From Zarea fungicola (lineage: Eukaryota > Ascomycota > Sordariomycetes > Hypocreales > Cordycipitaceae), in the NCBI GenBank assembly GCA_900169235.1, contig FWCC01000437.1, positions 1 to 23,794 of the forward strand: a DNA stretch of 23,794 nucleotides, given 5' to 3'. The notes beneath the pieces are model-generated. The model did no database searches, was not told the origin of the DNA, and saw only the letters and a program-made list of their open reading frames with translations. The translations under genes and the position numbers were made by a program. Below are positions 1 through 11,829 of this stretch, piece after piece (position 1 is the stretch's first letter; the number at the start of each line of letters is the position of its first letter).

Positions 1-43
1 AATGGAATGGATCGCCAGCCTGTTAGCTTTATTCGGACCGCTA

Positions 44-226
44 TTACAGCTTGCCGGCATACGTCTGCCCCAGTTTGCTTTCTAAAAGTTTCACAAAAGC
101 GTCAATTGCAATTTTTGTGTCCCTCGGACAGAACCTCGCTGCGGATTTAAGAAGTGTTAGAGATTCTCGAGGAACTGGACCTGTCTCCTTGACATTTGTA
201 ACGATATTCCAAAACGGGTGACTCAT
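44..226 (-). CDS. Small ORF, uncertain, possibly part of a gene off the left edge
   Basis: A 60-codon ORF begins with ATG at 226 and ends at a stop at 44. Its composition is protein-like, with charged and hydrophobic residues mixed and a C-terminal stretch that could form a helix, but I recognise no domain. A GTATGC near its 3' end, followed by an AG near position 20, could be an intron leading to an exon beyond the window, though the branch site would lie too close to the acceptor. It sits downstream of, and is oriented like, the DUF3723-like gene, and I found no splice path joining the two. It may equally be a chance ORF. Confidence 0.2.
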   Translation of the reverse strand: MSHPFWNIVTNVKETGPVPRESLTLLKSAARFCPRDTKIAIDAFVKLLESKLGQTYAGKL

Positions 227-695
227 TGTGTTTACAATTCAACAATCCAGTGAGCATGCGTATAAGAGTTTGAGGTTGACGAAAGATTTAAATAGCTGTG
301 AGAACAAGTACAGCAGTTCCGCCACACCAGACTGCCTCACGCGCACGCAGGTTTCGACGGCAAACAAAGCCACACGCGTTGCTGCATTGCTACTAGAAAG
401 TATCTGCAGCCACTTTCCGCAGATTCGACACTTTCATCCGGACATATGTAATTCACCATTCAATTTATTAGCACTGAGCAAAGGTTACAGTAGCACCAAA
501 CTCCGAAGAGTGATAAAGTACCAGCATACCGAGTATCCAGCAATGGAAGCAGTCAAAGCTACTTTATAGAACGATACCATGCAAAATTCCAGCCCATAGA
601 GGCCCTGCAACATTTTTCAGCGATACACAACATGCGCTGGGGCACAAACGAAATCAAATCAAATCAAAGCTCAACTCGTTGCAATGAAGATATAT
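227..695. other. Non-coding stretch, nothing recognised
   Basis: This is the 3' flank of the minus-strand DUF3723-like gene. It contains only a short AATCA-type microrepeat near 650-668, just beyond the gene's stop codon. A plus-strand ORF at 228-569 has no recognisable protein features and I regard it as chance. Confidence 0.5.
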
Positions 696-3056
696 CTACG
701 ACAGATAGTACATTAGACGGCACCGCTGTGCCGCGACTGCCATTGATACCATCATGGTTTGCCGTTCCTGTTCGCTTTGGACGGCTTGCGGATGATGCGG
801 CCAATGCTGTTGCAGTTGTGCATGCTGCTGCATCTGGACATGTGGTTGAGCTTGCCTCTGCTGTCGAGATGGCAGTTCTCTCCGTGCAATATGCTGCTGG
901 CGCGACCCATTTTGTGGGCCATGCTGCATTTTTTGCGGCCCTTGCCTTTGCGGCTGGTGAAGTGGATGTCTTTCCTGCAACATTGGGGGGCGCTGAGTTG
1001 GTACTTCTTGACGTGAGACACGCATCTCCCTCCGCGACGCGGTGGGGGTTTGCGATATTGGCGCAATGCTTTCTGGTTCTTCTACCTTTTGCAGTATTGA
1101 TCGTGAAGCATCTTCCATGGCAGCAACTCTCTGCCCGCTGACACCCTGCTGACTGTCTTGATCATTACCGTCCGGTAACACGGTCTCCCCCAGTTCACAG
1201 TTCTGAATCTCTTCCTCCCAGCTGCTGCCGCGCCTTGCCATTACATCTCCCCATCGCTGGATAGAGTGGCCCACCAATGTCTGCAGCGCTCGCATTGCCG
1301 CCTCACCGCCCTGCGGCTCATCCTCGCCAAACAACGAACGCGCAATTTCGGTCGTAGCCCTCCGCACGTCCCTCGTCATTCTACGAACTCTGACCGTGGT
1401 ACTGCTTTCCCCGACGTTGCTTGGCCACGGGCGAGGGCAAGCCTCCAAGAACAGCTCCTCCACTACCGACAAAACTGCCTCCCACTCGGGGCGCTCAAAT
1501 CGATCAGAATACCCTTCTTGGTCGCCCTGGAGCCGCGTCTGTAACGTTGCCTGGCCATACGAGCTTTGAAAGAACTTCATGTTCTTGCGCACGGACATCA
1601 TCACTGACCACTCTATTTCTTTGCTATGTCTCTCAACCTCCTCTTCCATTTCCATTTGCGACATGTCGAGCTCCCTGAATTTATGGAACCTTTGAAGGAC
1701 TGGTCGCAAGCTGTCGCGAAGCTGAGGCTTCATGTTTTGCGGCCACTGTCCCATAGCGCTCGAAGTTTCGTCAAACCAACCCACGACGTGCTCTAGAACA
1801 CGGGCCATTATGTCCGCCTCTGCTAAGTTAATCTTTAGTAGCCAGTCTATGTCCGAAAACCTTAATAGCTCATCATTCTGCAAGTGCTCCGAAATCGCCG
1901 CGTAGTCGTCGTTGTCAAAGTTTTGGAGAAAGCCGGGTCGTCGCTGCAGGGTAGCTTGTCCGCGCATCGTGTCTGCGTTTGGGAAGAAAAATGCAGCTCG
2001 TTCTTCTCTCGCAAGGCGGGGCATCTCTTGGACCAACAACTTCCAATCATCCATCACCATTCGCTTGCCTGTGTTGTCCGGCAGCGTGTCGAGAGTGTCC
2101 AACGCAGATGTCATGGATCCCAGCCAAAACTGTCGCTAGTCAGCATTGCATCTCACCTCGGTAGACTGGTCTTTTTTTACCCCATCAACCTTTAAGCCCA
2201 ACAGGTGCGAAAATCTCGCAATATCGAAATTATCTCGGCCGAGAGCCGTTTCGCTCCATCGTGTCAGTGTTGTTCGCCATGAGTCGTTGGCCCACAGCGT
2301 CGCCATCAGGCTGACAGGGAACTGGGAACCAAGTCGCAGCTCACGTCTCAATGACTCCAGGACTATATTCTCGTCACCTCTAAATAGGGCCATGCCGTAG
2401 CACTCTGCTAGTGCTGCTTGTGTCCACAGCTCCGCATGACTATCAGTGCGCTGCGTCGCGCGATTGAACCGTAGCCGGTAGCCAATGTCTGGTGGTAACT
2501 CTTCTGTGTCTTTGTTAGTAGTTTTCCGCTTGCCCTTTCGTAGGCATCACCTACCTTGGTCATAAATAATGCATGTCCACCAGAGTTCTCTCCTATCAAC
2601 ATTTTCTTTGTTGACAAGGCATTTTAGCGCTTCAATACGGCGCCGACCCACGAGTACTTCTAGCGTATCTCTTGGATTGATCGACTTCCAATCCCGGAAC
2701 GAGAGCACCTGGCTTGTGTCGAACTGGACCGTGCCGCTGGACGACATGAGGTGTTGTTTCATGCGCTGGACCGCTTCCCGGCGGCATTGCACCAAGAGAA
2801 AATGCGCTGTTGCATCCCTGCGAACCGAGTCTTGCTGAAAGATTTGGAGCAGTGTTTTAACTTGCGGATCATCCGAAGGTCGGCAGCTTATCTCGGTCGC
2901 ATCGTAACTGAGTACGTTAAGCGGCAGCTCTGCTGTGGCCAATACATATTTTTGTGCCCGCTGCCAAACCGAACGTGTGTCGGCCTTCAACGACCCCCAA
3001 ATTCGCCGTCTCTGATTACGCGAATGACCGCCGTCTGGCGCAAATCGTTTGCCCAT
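696..3056 (-). CDS. DUF3723-like protein, three exons, about 752 aa
   Basis: The model is three exons on the minus strand: 3056-2555, 2503-2181 and 2129-696. Both introns are 51 nt. Intron 1 (2554-2504) has donor GTAGGT, a perfect TACTAAC branch site and acceptor CAG. Intron 2 (2180-2130) has donor GTAAAA, a GCTGAC branch site and acceptor CAG. All phases fit. Residues 55-170 resemble the fungal DUF3723 core: a GRRRIEAL motif at 137-144, then a WW pair at 159-160 followed by an acidic turn, the layout in which that family has a GRxRIxAA motif and a downstream WW. The last ~110 residues are rich in Gln, Arg and His and of low complexity. The function of DUF3723 is unknown; such genes are often multicopy in accessory regions of Fusarium and relatives. 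An in-frame TAA ten codons upstream supports the ATG at 3056, unless a further 5' exon exists. The family call rests on motif spacing, so it is moderate; the gene structure is firmer. Confidence 0.65.
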
Positions 3057-3210
3057 TGTAGTGAACTTTCGTGCTGCTCGCCTTTACTCCGACAGAAGAA
3101 CGAGGAGGGGGACAGAGGGGGAAGGTTGCAACCAGCTCTGCAGGAGCAGAACCTTGTACACATGCAATCAACAACACGATGCTGGTAGATGCAATTGGGG
3201 TTCATGGCCG

Positions 3211-3483
3211 TCAGCAGGCACTCCTGATTGGAATACCCGCTTCACAACCGTGGAAGCTTGTGTCAGCGTCGGCCAGAAAAATGGCCGTTTCTTTTACAGG
3301 GAAATACGTTATTTCCTCCGGGGAAAGTTCCGCGGGTGGCACGCTAGGGTGAACATCCAGGCCAAAGACGTGTATTCGTGGGTAACTATGGAGTAGTTTT
3401 CCTAGCCTTAGGGTCCCCCCCGTTGCATTTTTTTTTGTCTTGCCAAGTGAGCGCGCCGGATCCGGTGTCCCTACCTTGCTCAT
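3211..3483 (-). CDS. 90-codon ORF upstream of the DUF3723-like gene, uncertain
   Basis: This minus-strand ORF lies about 150 nt upstream of the ATG of the DUF3723-like gene, in the same orientation. Its second half reads like real protein, with well-spaced hydrophobic, acidic and proline residues, whereas the first 25 residues look random. It could be a 5' exon of the downstream gene, a remnant, or chance. I could not find a convincing donor/acceptor pair linking it to 3056. Confidence 0.2.
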   Translation of the reverse strand: MSKVGTPDPARSLGKTKKNATGGTLRLGKLLHSYPRIHVFGLDVHPSVPPAELSPEEITYFPVKETAIFLADADTSFHGCEAGIPIRSAC

Positions 3484-6090
3484 TTTCTTCTTTATTTTCC
3501 CAATGGCACCATAAACCCGGCTGTGTCACAATGTAGTGAAGTCTACATGGTTTGAATACAATGAAGCTTCTTTGCTGGAGGCAGTTCATATCGTGAGAAT
3601 GCTGGTGGCGTAGTTGGCCTGCAGGGCTGGATCCAGGTTCCCTGGCAACTGTGGCCAGACAGTCCATCCTGCGGCATGTGTTTCCACGGCCATGGGGAAC
3701 TAGCATAAAGCCAAGTCGCAAGCGGCGCAGCTGTTTCGGACTAGGTTACCACATTGGTATTAATATTTTGACCCCATGCAATGAGTAAATTTACACTGAA
3801 AACGCCCACCCGTACTAAAAACAAGGCTGGATTGATAATGTGGAACTGAGTGGTTTAGTAACAACTTCCCCAAAACATTGGCTGGAGGAGGAGCGGGCAG
3901 AGCTACAGGTATATTTGAAAAAGAAAAAAAGAAAACAAATATCTATCATGGCTACTAGTCTTCGTCGTGTTTTCTTTCTTGCCAAAAGTAATTTGTCCAC
4001 GAACGGGCTGGACCCGACGACAGCACTTGCAGCGACCCAAAATGGTGTACAGGCGTGTTACCACAACGATCATGGGTCGTGAATCCGACTTGTTTCCTAT
4101 TGTGGTTGTATGGAGCGCTGGGTGGACAGCTGGCTCTTTGACAAGGAATCAAATTTTATGTGACGCTTGGCGGGATTGCATCCCTGCTTTTACATGGCTG
4201 AATCTGTCATTTATTATCCAGTAGCCTTACATGGCGTGATATCTCTCAAGGTTAGATTGTTACCAAAGAACTCATTTCCTTCTTGATGGTGGCGGACAAA
4301 TGGCCCTGGTCTGCAATCAGCCACCAACAATAAAAAAAAGTTGGAAGTTTTGTTTGCCTGTCTCCCAGTTGTAAACTAAAATCACCAAACTACCCCACTT
4401 TGATAATGCACTTGGGTTGGCAGTGGTGGATAACGCGTGCTGCCTTAAGGTTACTTGTTCGGCAGAATATTTTTTTTAAACGAGCAGCAAATTACAACCT
4501 GCGGTCCACCGAATTGAATGGGCACTGTTCGACATGCCTGTATCTTGGTTTGCTTGGCCCACCAAGATAGTAATTTGGACCCCACTGTGCCTTCCTCAGG
4601 ATGGAGTAGCAAGTTCCAACTGGCCCGCCCCGTTCAAAAGTAGCACAAAATACGGCAACAATCCGTACCTTCGCTTTCCAGCGCAGTGTTCATGCCAAAG
4701 CTGCCTTGTATATACCAAGGCATACAGGCCGTATGGTTGATCGATCTCGTAGCAACCTCCTTTTTGCGCCGAGAGCCGAATCTAAGCATAGCCAAAATGG
4801 AGGCGCTTTGGCACCAGACGACGGCAAGCAAGGAGGTTTAACAAATGATGCAGCTGACTGCGTAAGCCTCATGCAGTTGGGCGGCGCAACCGCAACGGTC
4901 ACTAACTGATTGAGCTCCTTCAAACACTACTGGTAGCTTTGTTGACTAAAATTGATTAACTCCATAATTAATTCATTCCTGCACCAAATCCTGCAAGCCA
5001 CCAACGCTGTCACGCAATGATGGGTTCCTCCTGCCTATTTAGTGCTAGCCGCTTAAACTGACTCTCGAGAAAGACAAACAATTGACCAGATCTGCCATTC
5101 AACCTAACATGAGTCCCAAGCTTCTTTATTATGTGGCTACAGAGCCAGGCCTCGGTGGATGTGCTGGACTACTGAGCGTTTGGCCATTGTGGTTCTATGG
5201 GACTATCCGCGTTACGTTTTTCATTTTGCGCGCAAGCAGAAGCTTGAGGCTCGGTTTCCCACTTGAGCTTTTTTCCCTCCTAGTTAGGTGGTACGAGTGG
5301 CGCAGTGGCACATGCAGGTTGTGTTGTGGACAAAATTCCCTGACGTTCTTGCATTGTGTACGATTAGCTCATCATCTAGAGATAGCCCCGCAGTCAATGG
5401 ATGTCTTGCTACATTTTGCGGAGGTGCATGGTGTATTCCGAACGAACGCCAGTAACCCGGAAAATAAACCGTCAGCCAGTTAAGACCGATAACCCCAGCG
5501 CGTGGAGCCTTTCCCAGCCACTGTCACATTGCACCCACGCTCAAACTGTCAGCGGATCTGTCCCCGTTGCCTTGATTCTTCCACCTTAAACAGGTTGCTC
5601 AACGGACGGGTGCCCGCCATTACGCATGAAACCTTCGGGAAGCAGAGCCACTAAGCTACATTGGTTGTCGATTTGTCTTCAGAAGCCTTCCTTTGGGCAC
5701 CTTCCACAACTGCATGAGGGTACGAATGGCGGATGAACCTGAGCCAGCCTCGGGTAAACTTCGCCATTCGGACCGATCTTAAGGTGCTTGTTGGAGTTTA
5801 TCGGCATGGCGGTCCTCAAAAGTTCAGTCTTTTGTGGGCTTGCGAAAAGCCACAATTATCACGATCCAGACCCCAAACAATTGAGGCAGGCGGGTCCTAT
5901 GACCGGGATTTCATGTACGCGATGCAGCGCCGAGTCCTTCCGCAGCTAATTACCGCTTTCCTATATTTTATTGGGCACACTAAGCAGCAACATTCTTACA
6001 ACGCAACCCGCTCATCACAAGCGTTTTGCCTTTTGCTACCAACCTAGGCGGACTTGCATCTTCTCCACGTCCCTCTCAGCAATCAAAGCC
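3484..6090. other. Gene-poor intergenic region
   Basis: About 2.6 kb with only short, unconvincing ORFs on both strands (for example 3386-3721 minus, 4534-4740 plus and 5082-5483 plus). None shows a domain, a signal peptide or consistent splice sites. The DNA has scattered homopolymer runs (A-rich near 3920, T-rich near 4470) but I saw no clear repeat, tRNA or transposon motif. It probably holds the 5' regions of the divergent genes on either side. Confidence 0.5.
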
Positions 6091-6582
6091 ATGCTGCCCC
6101 CATCTTTGCATACTCTAGTTGCTGCTCTAGTCTTTGCTCGAGTTAGTCAAGGTGTACCAGGTAACGCATTTCGTCGTCTCCAGTTCTCCCGATCTGGCCC
6201 CTGCTAACCATCTGCATACAACAGTAAACATTGCTGTCCAAGTCACACAATTGGCTTATGCAGGCGAGCGAGCTGGTGAGCGACAGTCGACATCGTGATC
6301 CAGGCTACCAATATCATGCATTCAGCATAAATACAAAACGTTAGACTAGTGAAATGCAGAATTACTGCGGATAGAAGATTGGTTTTCCTACCCCAAGGTG
6401 GTGTGCCTGTGCTGACTGACCTGGACATTGTCTCTCTTGAATATCCGTAGCCAAGACATACCACCCTCGTAGATTCTTGGCCCTTTGCTAGCACGAGGAG
6501 TCCTGTCGAGGCTGCAGAAAGCATACACGCAGCCGGCGGCACTCCACTGCTATGCTTTCATCACATTTATCACCTGCAGTAA
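6091..6582 (+). CDS. Tentative small secreted protein, four exons, about 96 aa
   Basis: Proposed exons are 6091-6160, 6225-6275, 6360-6397 and 6451-6582. Introns of 64, 84 and 53 nt have donors GTAACG, GTGAGC and GTGGTG and acceptors CAG, CAG and TAG. Clear branch-like sequences occur in the first (GCTAACC) and third (GCTGAC); the second is weak. Every splice keeps an open frame. The product starts with a short hydrophobic stretch ending near ARVSQG, which suggests a signal peptide, and the rest has no recognised domain. The frame may instead continue from GTAAGA at 6579 into an exon beginning near 6721, so the 3' end is unsure. It lies ~220 nt upstream of the ABC transporter on the same strand, but nothing shows that they act together. 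The secreted role is inference, and the ORF could be fortuitous. Confidence 0.35.
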
Positions 6583-6800
6583 GATGGCCGGGGTACAAAA
6601 GATCCCTGCAGGTCCTGCATTTCGCCCATAAGAAGCTGGGGCCGTCGCTGCAGATAAATGGCAGAGACATGTCTGGTTCTCCCGCCACGATCGCTCCCAC
6701 CTTTCTCTGACCCTCAATAGTCTGGGTTCCTCCATTTCAGTGCCTGTGAGAAATTCGGGACTGCAAAAAGGCGTGCAGCTACACGTTTTGTCCATACACG

Positions 6801-9800
6801 ATGGCAACCACCAATGATGGAACTTTCTGGCCTCCCGTTACGGCACTTTTTGACTTCACTCTGCAATTTGAGGAAATTATATTCGGTTTAGTTTCTTCGA
6901 GCTGCTTCGTGATGTTTGCTTGTTGTATGTGCCATCGACTTCGCCTTACACCGATTTGCGTCCGAAAGACTGTCCTCTTTTGGGCGAAGCTGGTAGGTTC
7001 CATGGCGAATTTCTCTCACTCGTTTCCATCGTGATTAACCCATTCTTTAGTTGAGCGCTTCCCTTCATCTTGCAAGCCGAGCAACGTCTCTCGCAATATG
7101 GGTGAAATCGGATCGCCCGTACACGAACACGACAGTTCCCGCCGCGGCAATCGATTTCGTTGCCGCTGTCGCTATGGCATGCTTGGTATATATGGAACAC
7201 AGGCACTCTATTCGTTCTTCGGCATTCTTCACTCTCTACCTCTTCACCACCATGCTTACTGATACGGCCAGAAGCCGCTCTCTTTTTTTGCGCGAGCTGG
7301 ATCTTCTTGGCGGCCTCATGGTGACAGCGGCTGCGCTCAAGTTTGCTCTGTTGGGCCTCCAAGAGGTGTCAAAAGCCGCCATTATGGTTGGTACTACTCC
7401 TCGTGGAGAGATGGGAATAGAAGCCACAAGCGGTCCCTTGAGCAGACTCCTTATGTTGTTTCTGCGACCATTGTTTCGGGTCGGGTTTCGTGGAACCGTT
7501 TTAATGAAGCACCTCAGTCACTTAGATCCGGAATTTTCCTCCAAAGGACTTCATGCTCAATTATCTGCTTTCTGGGACCCGCGTGCACGTGTCGCGTCCG
7601 TACGGTCGCACGAGCTGGTGAAGGCATGCCTGAGAACATGGAGTGTCTCTCTCTTTGTTTTGATGACGATGCGACTTGTGGTTACCGGCTTCAACTTTGC
7701 CCAGCCTTTCATCATTTTTCAAGTTATTGAATATGTGGGAAAGAAGGACAATGACGGAAATGACATGAAGCGGCGTTCCGGGTTGGTCGGCGCGTCCTCC
7801 ATGGTATTTCTCGGCATTGCATTTTCTCAGGCCGCATTCGCGCACGAAATGAATCGCTTTGTGACTCAATTGCGAGGGGGCTTGATTGCTCTTTTGTTCG
7901 AAAAAGAGCACAAATTGACAGAAAAAGAGGCAAAGAAGGCTGCTGCATCAACATTGATGAGTATCGACATTGATGGTATAGCGACTGGTGTGCCGCAATG
8001 CCTTGATATACCTATTGGTACACTAGAGCTCGCGCTCGGTATTTATCTACTATCAACCTATACTGGCGTTTCATGTTTGGTGTCCACTGGGCCGCTTACG
8101 CTAACGACAGTTGTCATGTTCTTCTTGGGCAAGGCGATGTCGACGCGTTCGGCCAACTGGAACAAAAGTATTGAGACGAGAATTGCACAAACTACCAAGG
8201 TTCTTCAACAACTCACACCAATCAAAATGCTGGGTCTTGGTCCAACCACTGCTGCCTTTCTGCAGCGACTCCGACTGGAAGAGATAGAAGTATCGAAGCA
8301 TTTTCGTCGCTTGGAAGCTTTGGCAAGTTTCATTATCCTATTCGGTGACTTCATCACGCCGGTCGTCGTCATCGCTTCTGCGTTCTTTGGTTCTGCCTTG
8401 GAACACAGAATGACGGCCGCGAAGGTGTTCCCTATCCTCGCAGTTATTTCCCTCATCGTCCGACCGTTAATTGCTGTCTTGCGGTCGTTTTCAACCCTCT
8501 CAAGCGCACTCGCTTGCTTTTCCCGTATCCAGGACTTTTTAGTTCTGGCGGAAAAACAAGACTGTAGGGTTACGCCGGAATCCCAGTTTGCTCCAGCTCA
8601 GTATGTGCCTGATACAACAACACCAGAAAGCATCATCAGATTCAATCGTGCTGATATTACGCACTCTGGTGGAAAGAAAGCTATTTTACGCGGCGTGAGC
8701 TTTGAGCTGCCACGCGGTTCTATAACAGGAGTTATGGGTGTCATGGGCTCCGGCAAGTCAACCATTCTCGGCGCTCTACTTGGCGAAGCAGAACTTCTTG
8801 GTGGATCTATTGAAGTTGATACCACTGATATCGCGTACTGCGGCCAGCATGTTTGGCTACGCAACACTACGATTCGCGAAAACGTAATCGGTTGCCGCGA
8901 GTATGACGAAACTCGATTCAATAGGGTTCTCCGGGCCTGTTTCTTGGAGGAGGACATCAAGTGGCTGCCAGGTGGCGTCGAGTATGTTGTTGGTACAAAT
9001 GGATCAAACCTGAGTGGGGGTCAACGGCAACGTGTAGCTCTGGCCAGAACCGCGTACGGAGAGTCTAAAATTACTTTGATAGACGATGCTTTCAGCTCTC
9101 TCGATGAGCTCACTGCCATTGTCATACTGCAGCAACTATGTGGCAAAAATGGGATCTTTCGCCAAGCTGGGTGCACCGTTTTGGTCGTCACTTATTTACC
9201 CCAATGCTTCAAACTTGCCGATCACGTGTTATTCCTTGATGGTTGTGAAAAAGCAGTGTTGGATTCGCAATTAGGAGCCGGGTATGCAGCTAGGTTGGTT
9301 ACTGCTTTGGCCCACATCAACAAGAATGTACCGGAGTCGCTGGAGAAGAAGGAACAGGAAACTATTCGCAGATCGTTGGATTCAGGCGTAACCCTTGTTG
9401 AATCCAACGATGCCACTTTCCGCCAAAGAGGTGATCTCAGCCTCTATCTGCTCTTCATTGACCCGATTGGCCGATGTAAAACAGCTCTGTTCACACTGCT
9501 GGTGTCGTTTGCCTCGGCATTGGAAGTTATACCTGACATTTACATACGAATATGGATCCAGGCAGACGCGGAAAGTTCATTCTTCTTTGTTGGATATGTT
9601 GCAGTGGCCATAGGTGCATGCTTTTTCGGCATGTTGGAGAACTGGCTTCTCCACACACAGCTCTCGCCGCAGTCCTCGGCCAGCTTGCACCACAAGCTGG
9701 TGAAGTCCATGGTTGGTTCTACGCTTGCCTTTTTGGGTACAGTAAAAACCGGTAGTCTCTTGAACCTGTATAGCCAAGATATGACATTAATATCAAGGAG

Positions 9801-11151
9801 CTTGCCCGCATCCTTTCTCCGGACTATTTATGCTGGTTCAAATGCGGTTATAAACACCGCCATCATTCTCTCAGGTGCCAGCTATCTCTCCGTCACTTTA
9901 CCGATATTGCTCATAATACTCTTTTTCATCCAGCGATATTATCTCCGCACGTCAAGGCAGATACGGCATCTTGATCTCGAGATGAAAACACCGCTTTATA
10001 CATACTTTGAGGAGACTGCCTGCGGATTATCGCATATCCGAGCGTTCGAGTGGCAGCAAGGAAATGTCGATTGGGGACTATTCCTTTTGGATGAATCCCA
10101 GAAGCCCTTCTACGTGATGAGCGCGATTCAAGTATGGCTTCGATTAGTCCTCGGGCTTGTTACAGCATCGCTTGGCACACTTCTTGTGGCTCTGTCAGTA
10201 TTTGTAGATGGAAGCTCGTCTCAGCCTGCTATTGGCCTCTCCTTCATAAGTCTGATTTACTTGAGCAACGGACTTGAGGCTACGATCAGCGCTTGGGCAA
10301 CGCTGGAGACATCTGCTGGTGCATTGGCCAGAATATCTCTCTTTGAAAGAGGTACGCCACAGGAGACGAATCAAACTGAATCTCCTGCGCAAGTACCGAT
10401 AAATTGGCCGTCCAAGGGCCAGGTGATAGTTCGGAATGTGCATGCCCACTACTCGCGTGCCGCTGATGAAAATCCAGCGCTTTGTAATCTGTCGCTCTCC
10501 ATTCATCCTGGACAGAGAATCGGAATTACAGGCCGTAGCGGGAGTGGTAAAAGCTCCCTGCTGCTGACATTGTTGGGCTTCCTTGAGTATGATGGTAAGA
10601 TAGAGATTGACGGCATTGACATATCTACTATCGCGCGAGATGATTTGCGATCCCGCTTGGTCACAATTACACAGGATCAGATTCAATTTGACACGACAAT
10701 TCGGACTAACCTGCTACCCTTTACGATGAGTGATGTCGCTCTGCCGTCGCTTACAGAGAAAGCGCCAGAGAAGGATCTTGAACTTGAGCAGCTACTCAAA
10801 AGCCTTCACATTTGGGCACCTCTGGCGGGAAAGGGCGGTCTATATGCCCAGCTAGAAGATGTTGGCTACTCGAAAGGTCACATGCAGCTTTTATGTATTG
10901 CACGGGCCATTCTTAGGCAACGCGAGACAGGAAGTCGAATTATACTCGTCGATGAGGCGACCAGTAGTCTTGACTCGTCAACGGAAGAAATCGTTCACCG
11001 CGCCATGAATGAACACTTTACTGGCTGCACAGTCTTGACAGTTGCTCATCGCCAGTTAAGTCTGGAAAACGCTGACCGGGTTATTCAACTCCGAAGAGGT
11101 GCCATCCAGTCCGGCAATAATCGTCAATCAGATTCTGAGTCGGACGAATAA
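6801..11151 (+). CDS. ABCC/MRP-type ABC transporter, 1430 aa, two exons
   Basis: This is a full-length ABC exporter of the multidrug-resistance-protein subfamily, an ATP-driven efflux pump of the plasma or vacuolar membrane. Exons are 6801-6992 and 7051-11151, with an intron from GTAGGT to TTTAG and a GATTAAC branch site. Domain order: TMD0 (about residues 1-190), TMD1 (about 245-560), NBD1 (about 590-800), TMD2 (about 855-1130), NBD2 (about 1185-1420). NBD1 has Walker A G627-T635 (K633), signature LSGGQ 718-722, Walker B ending D742-D743, and Tyr779 at the H-loop. NBD2 has Walker A G1225-S1233 (K1231), an altered signature YSKGH 1337-1341, Walker B with E1366, and H-loop H1397. The exon-1 peptide continues TMD0 and ends with an EHR-type loop region typical of fungal ABCCs, which supports the ATG at 6801. 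The substrate cannot be read from sequence. The gene looks intact. Confidence 0.95.
6993..7050 (+). other. Intron of the ABC transporter gene
   Basis: A 58-nt intron with donor GTAGGT, branch-like GATTAAC and acceptor TTTAG. It falls in phase 0 inside the TMD0 coding region. Without it the reading frame stops at 7034, and with it the TMD0 helices run on without a break. Confidence 0.9.
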
Positions 11152-11703
11152 GTCAGAGATAGTCAACAGTTCGCGGTCTGTATTCGGTTTACACCATTTT
11201 ACTACTGTAGTTCAAACTGCCGGGTGTCTTTCTCGTCGAATTTGTTTCTACTAGAAGAGTTCATCACCGCGAATTATTACTGGCCCTCACTAAAATCCAA
11301 CTGCGCCGAAGCTTGTGGTGAACTAACACGCCGGCTGTGCAGCGTTATGGCAAACGTGGGCAACTTTGGTTTCAACATTGGAAATTCTAGGGGTGTTCCA
11401 ACCATGGCAAGGCGCTGCTCAACTCACTAGCGTGTTTGGCCCCAATGCACCTTAAAAGGACTAAGTCTTGCAGTTGGAGGTTAAATACATTAGCCAAATC
11501 CGACGACCTCGACAGACAGCTTACACTTCCGATAAATGCGATGTACCGACGTATGGAAATTGCTGGGCCTTCCGTTCGTTTTTCGTCTCACGTGTCTTTG
11601 CGCATACATATTCGCTCGTTAAAATACAACCACTCTAATCCTCCAGCCAATTTCACCCTTTAACTTATTGCAACTCGACAAGTCTAAATCTAGCACCTGA
11701 CAA
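11152..11703. other. Intergenic: 3' flank of the transporter and 5' region of a cell-wall gene remnant
   Basis: There is no convincing gene here. The stretch just before 11704 is pyrimidine- and A-rich with a CAAATG start context, as expected of the promoter and leader of a well-expressed fungal gene. It probably belongs to the truncated secreted-protein gene that starts at 11704. Confidence 0.45.
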
Positions 11704-11829
11704 ATGAAGTTCGCCGTTGCTACAATCGCCGCAGTCGCTGCTGGTGCTGTTGCCCACTCCTACGTCACTCTTACCACCGAGACTGAGGCCAAGGGGTGGC
11801 GAAGTGGCCCAGCCTGGTTCGTTCTCTGA
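11704..11829 (+). pseudogene. 5' fragment of a secreted cell-wall-type protein gene
   Basis: The ORF starts ATG AAG TTC and encodes an Ala/Val-rich signal peptide (MKFAVATIAAVAAG...), then a Thr-rich start of a mature domain (HSYVTLTTETEA). This arrangement is typical of small fungal GPI-anchored or clock-controlled cell-wall proteins. After about 28-30 codons the similarity to a secreted protein stops: from about 11790 the DNA reads, in a different frame, as RecQ/TLH-like helicase, and the signal-peptide frame ends at a stop at 11827. The gene therefore appears cut by rearrangement or insertion, and the rest of it is not seen downstream. The signal peptide is clear, the family is inference. 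Confidence 0.55.

Noticed and set aside
632..1141. Plus-strand ORF of 169 codons opposite the DUF3723-like gene
   Set aside because: It is the antisense shadow of the Gln-rich 3' exon; its Ala/Val-rich composition comes from the complementary codons.
2130..2156. Alternative 27-nt intron (donor GTGAGA) in the DUF3723-like gene
   Set aside because: Too short for a fungal spliceosomal intron; the 51-nt version sharing the same acceptor fits better.
3386..3721. Minus-strand ORF of 111 codons
   Set aside because: Composition is random-looking, there is no domain, and no splice signals tie it to neighbours.
5082..5483. Plus-strand ORF of 133 codons with hydrophobic segments
   Set aside because: No family resemblance and no start or splice context; hydrophobicity alone is not enough.
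9071..9777. Several 60-70 codon ORFs on both strands within the ABC transporter
   Set aside because: They overlap the well-supported transporter frame and show no independent protein features.
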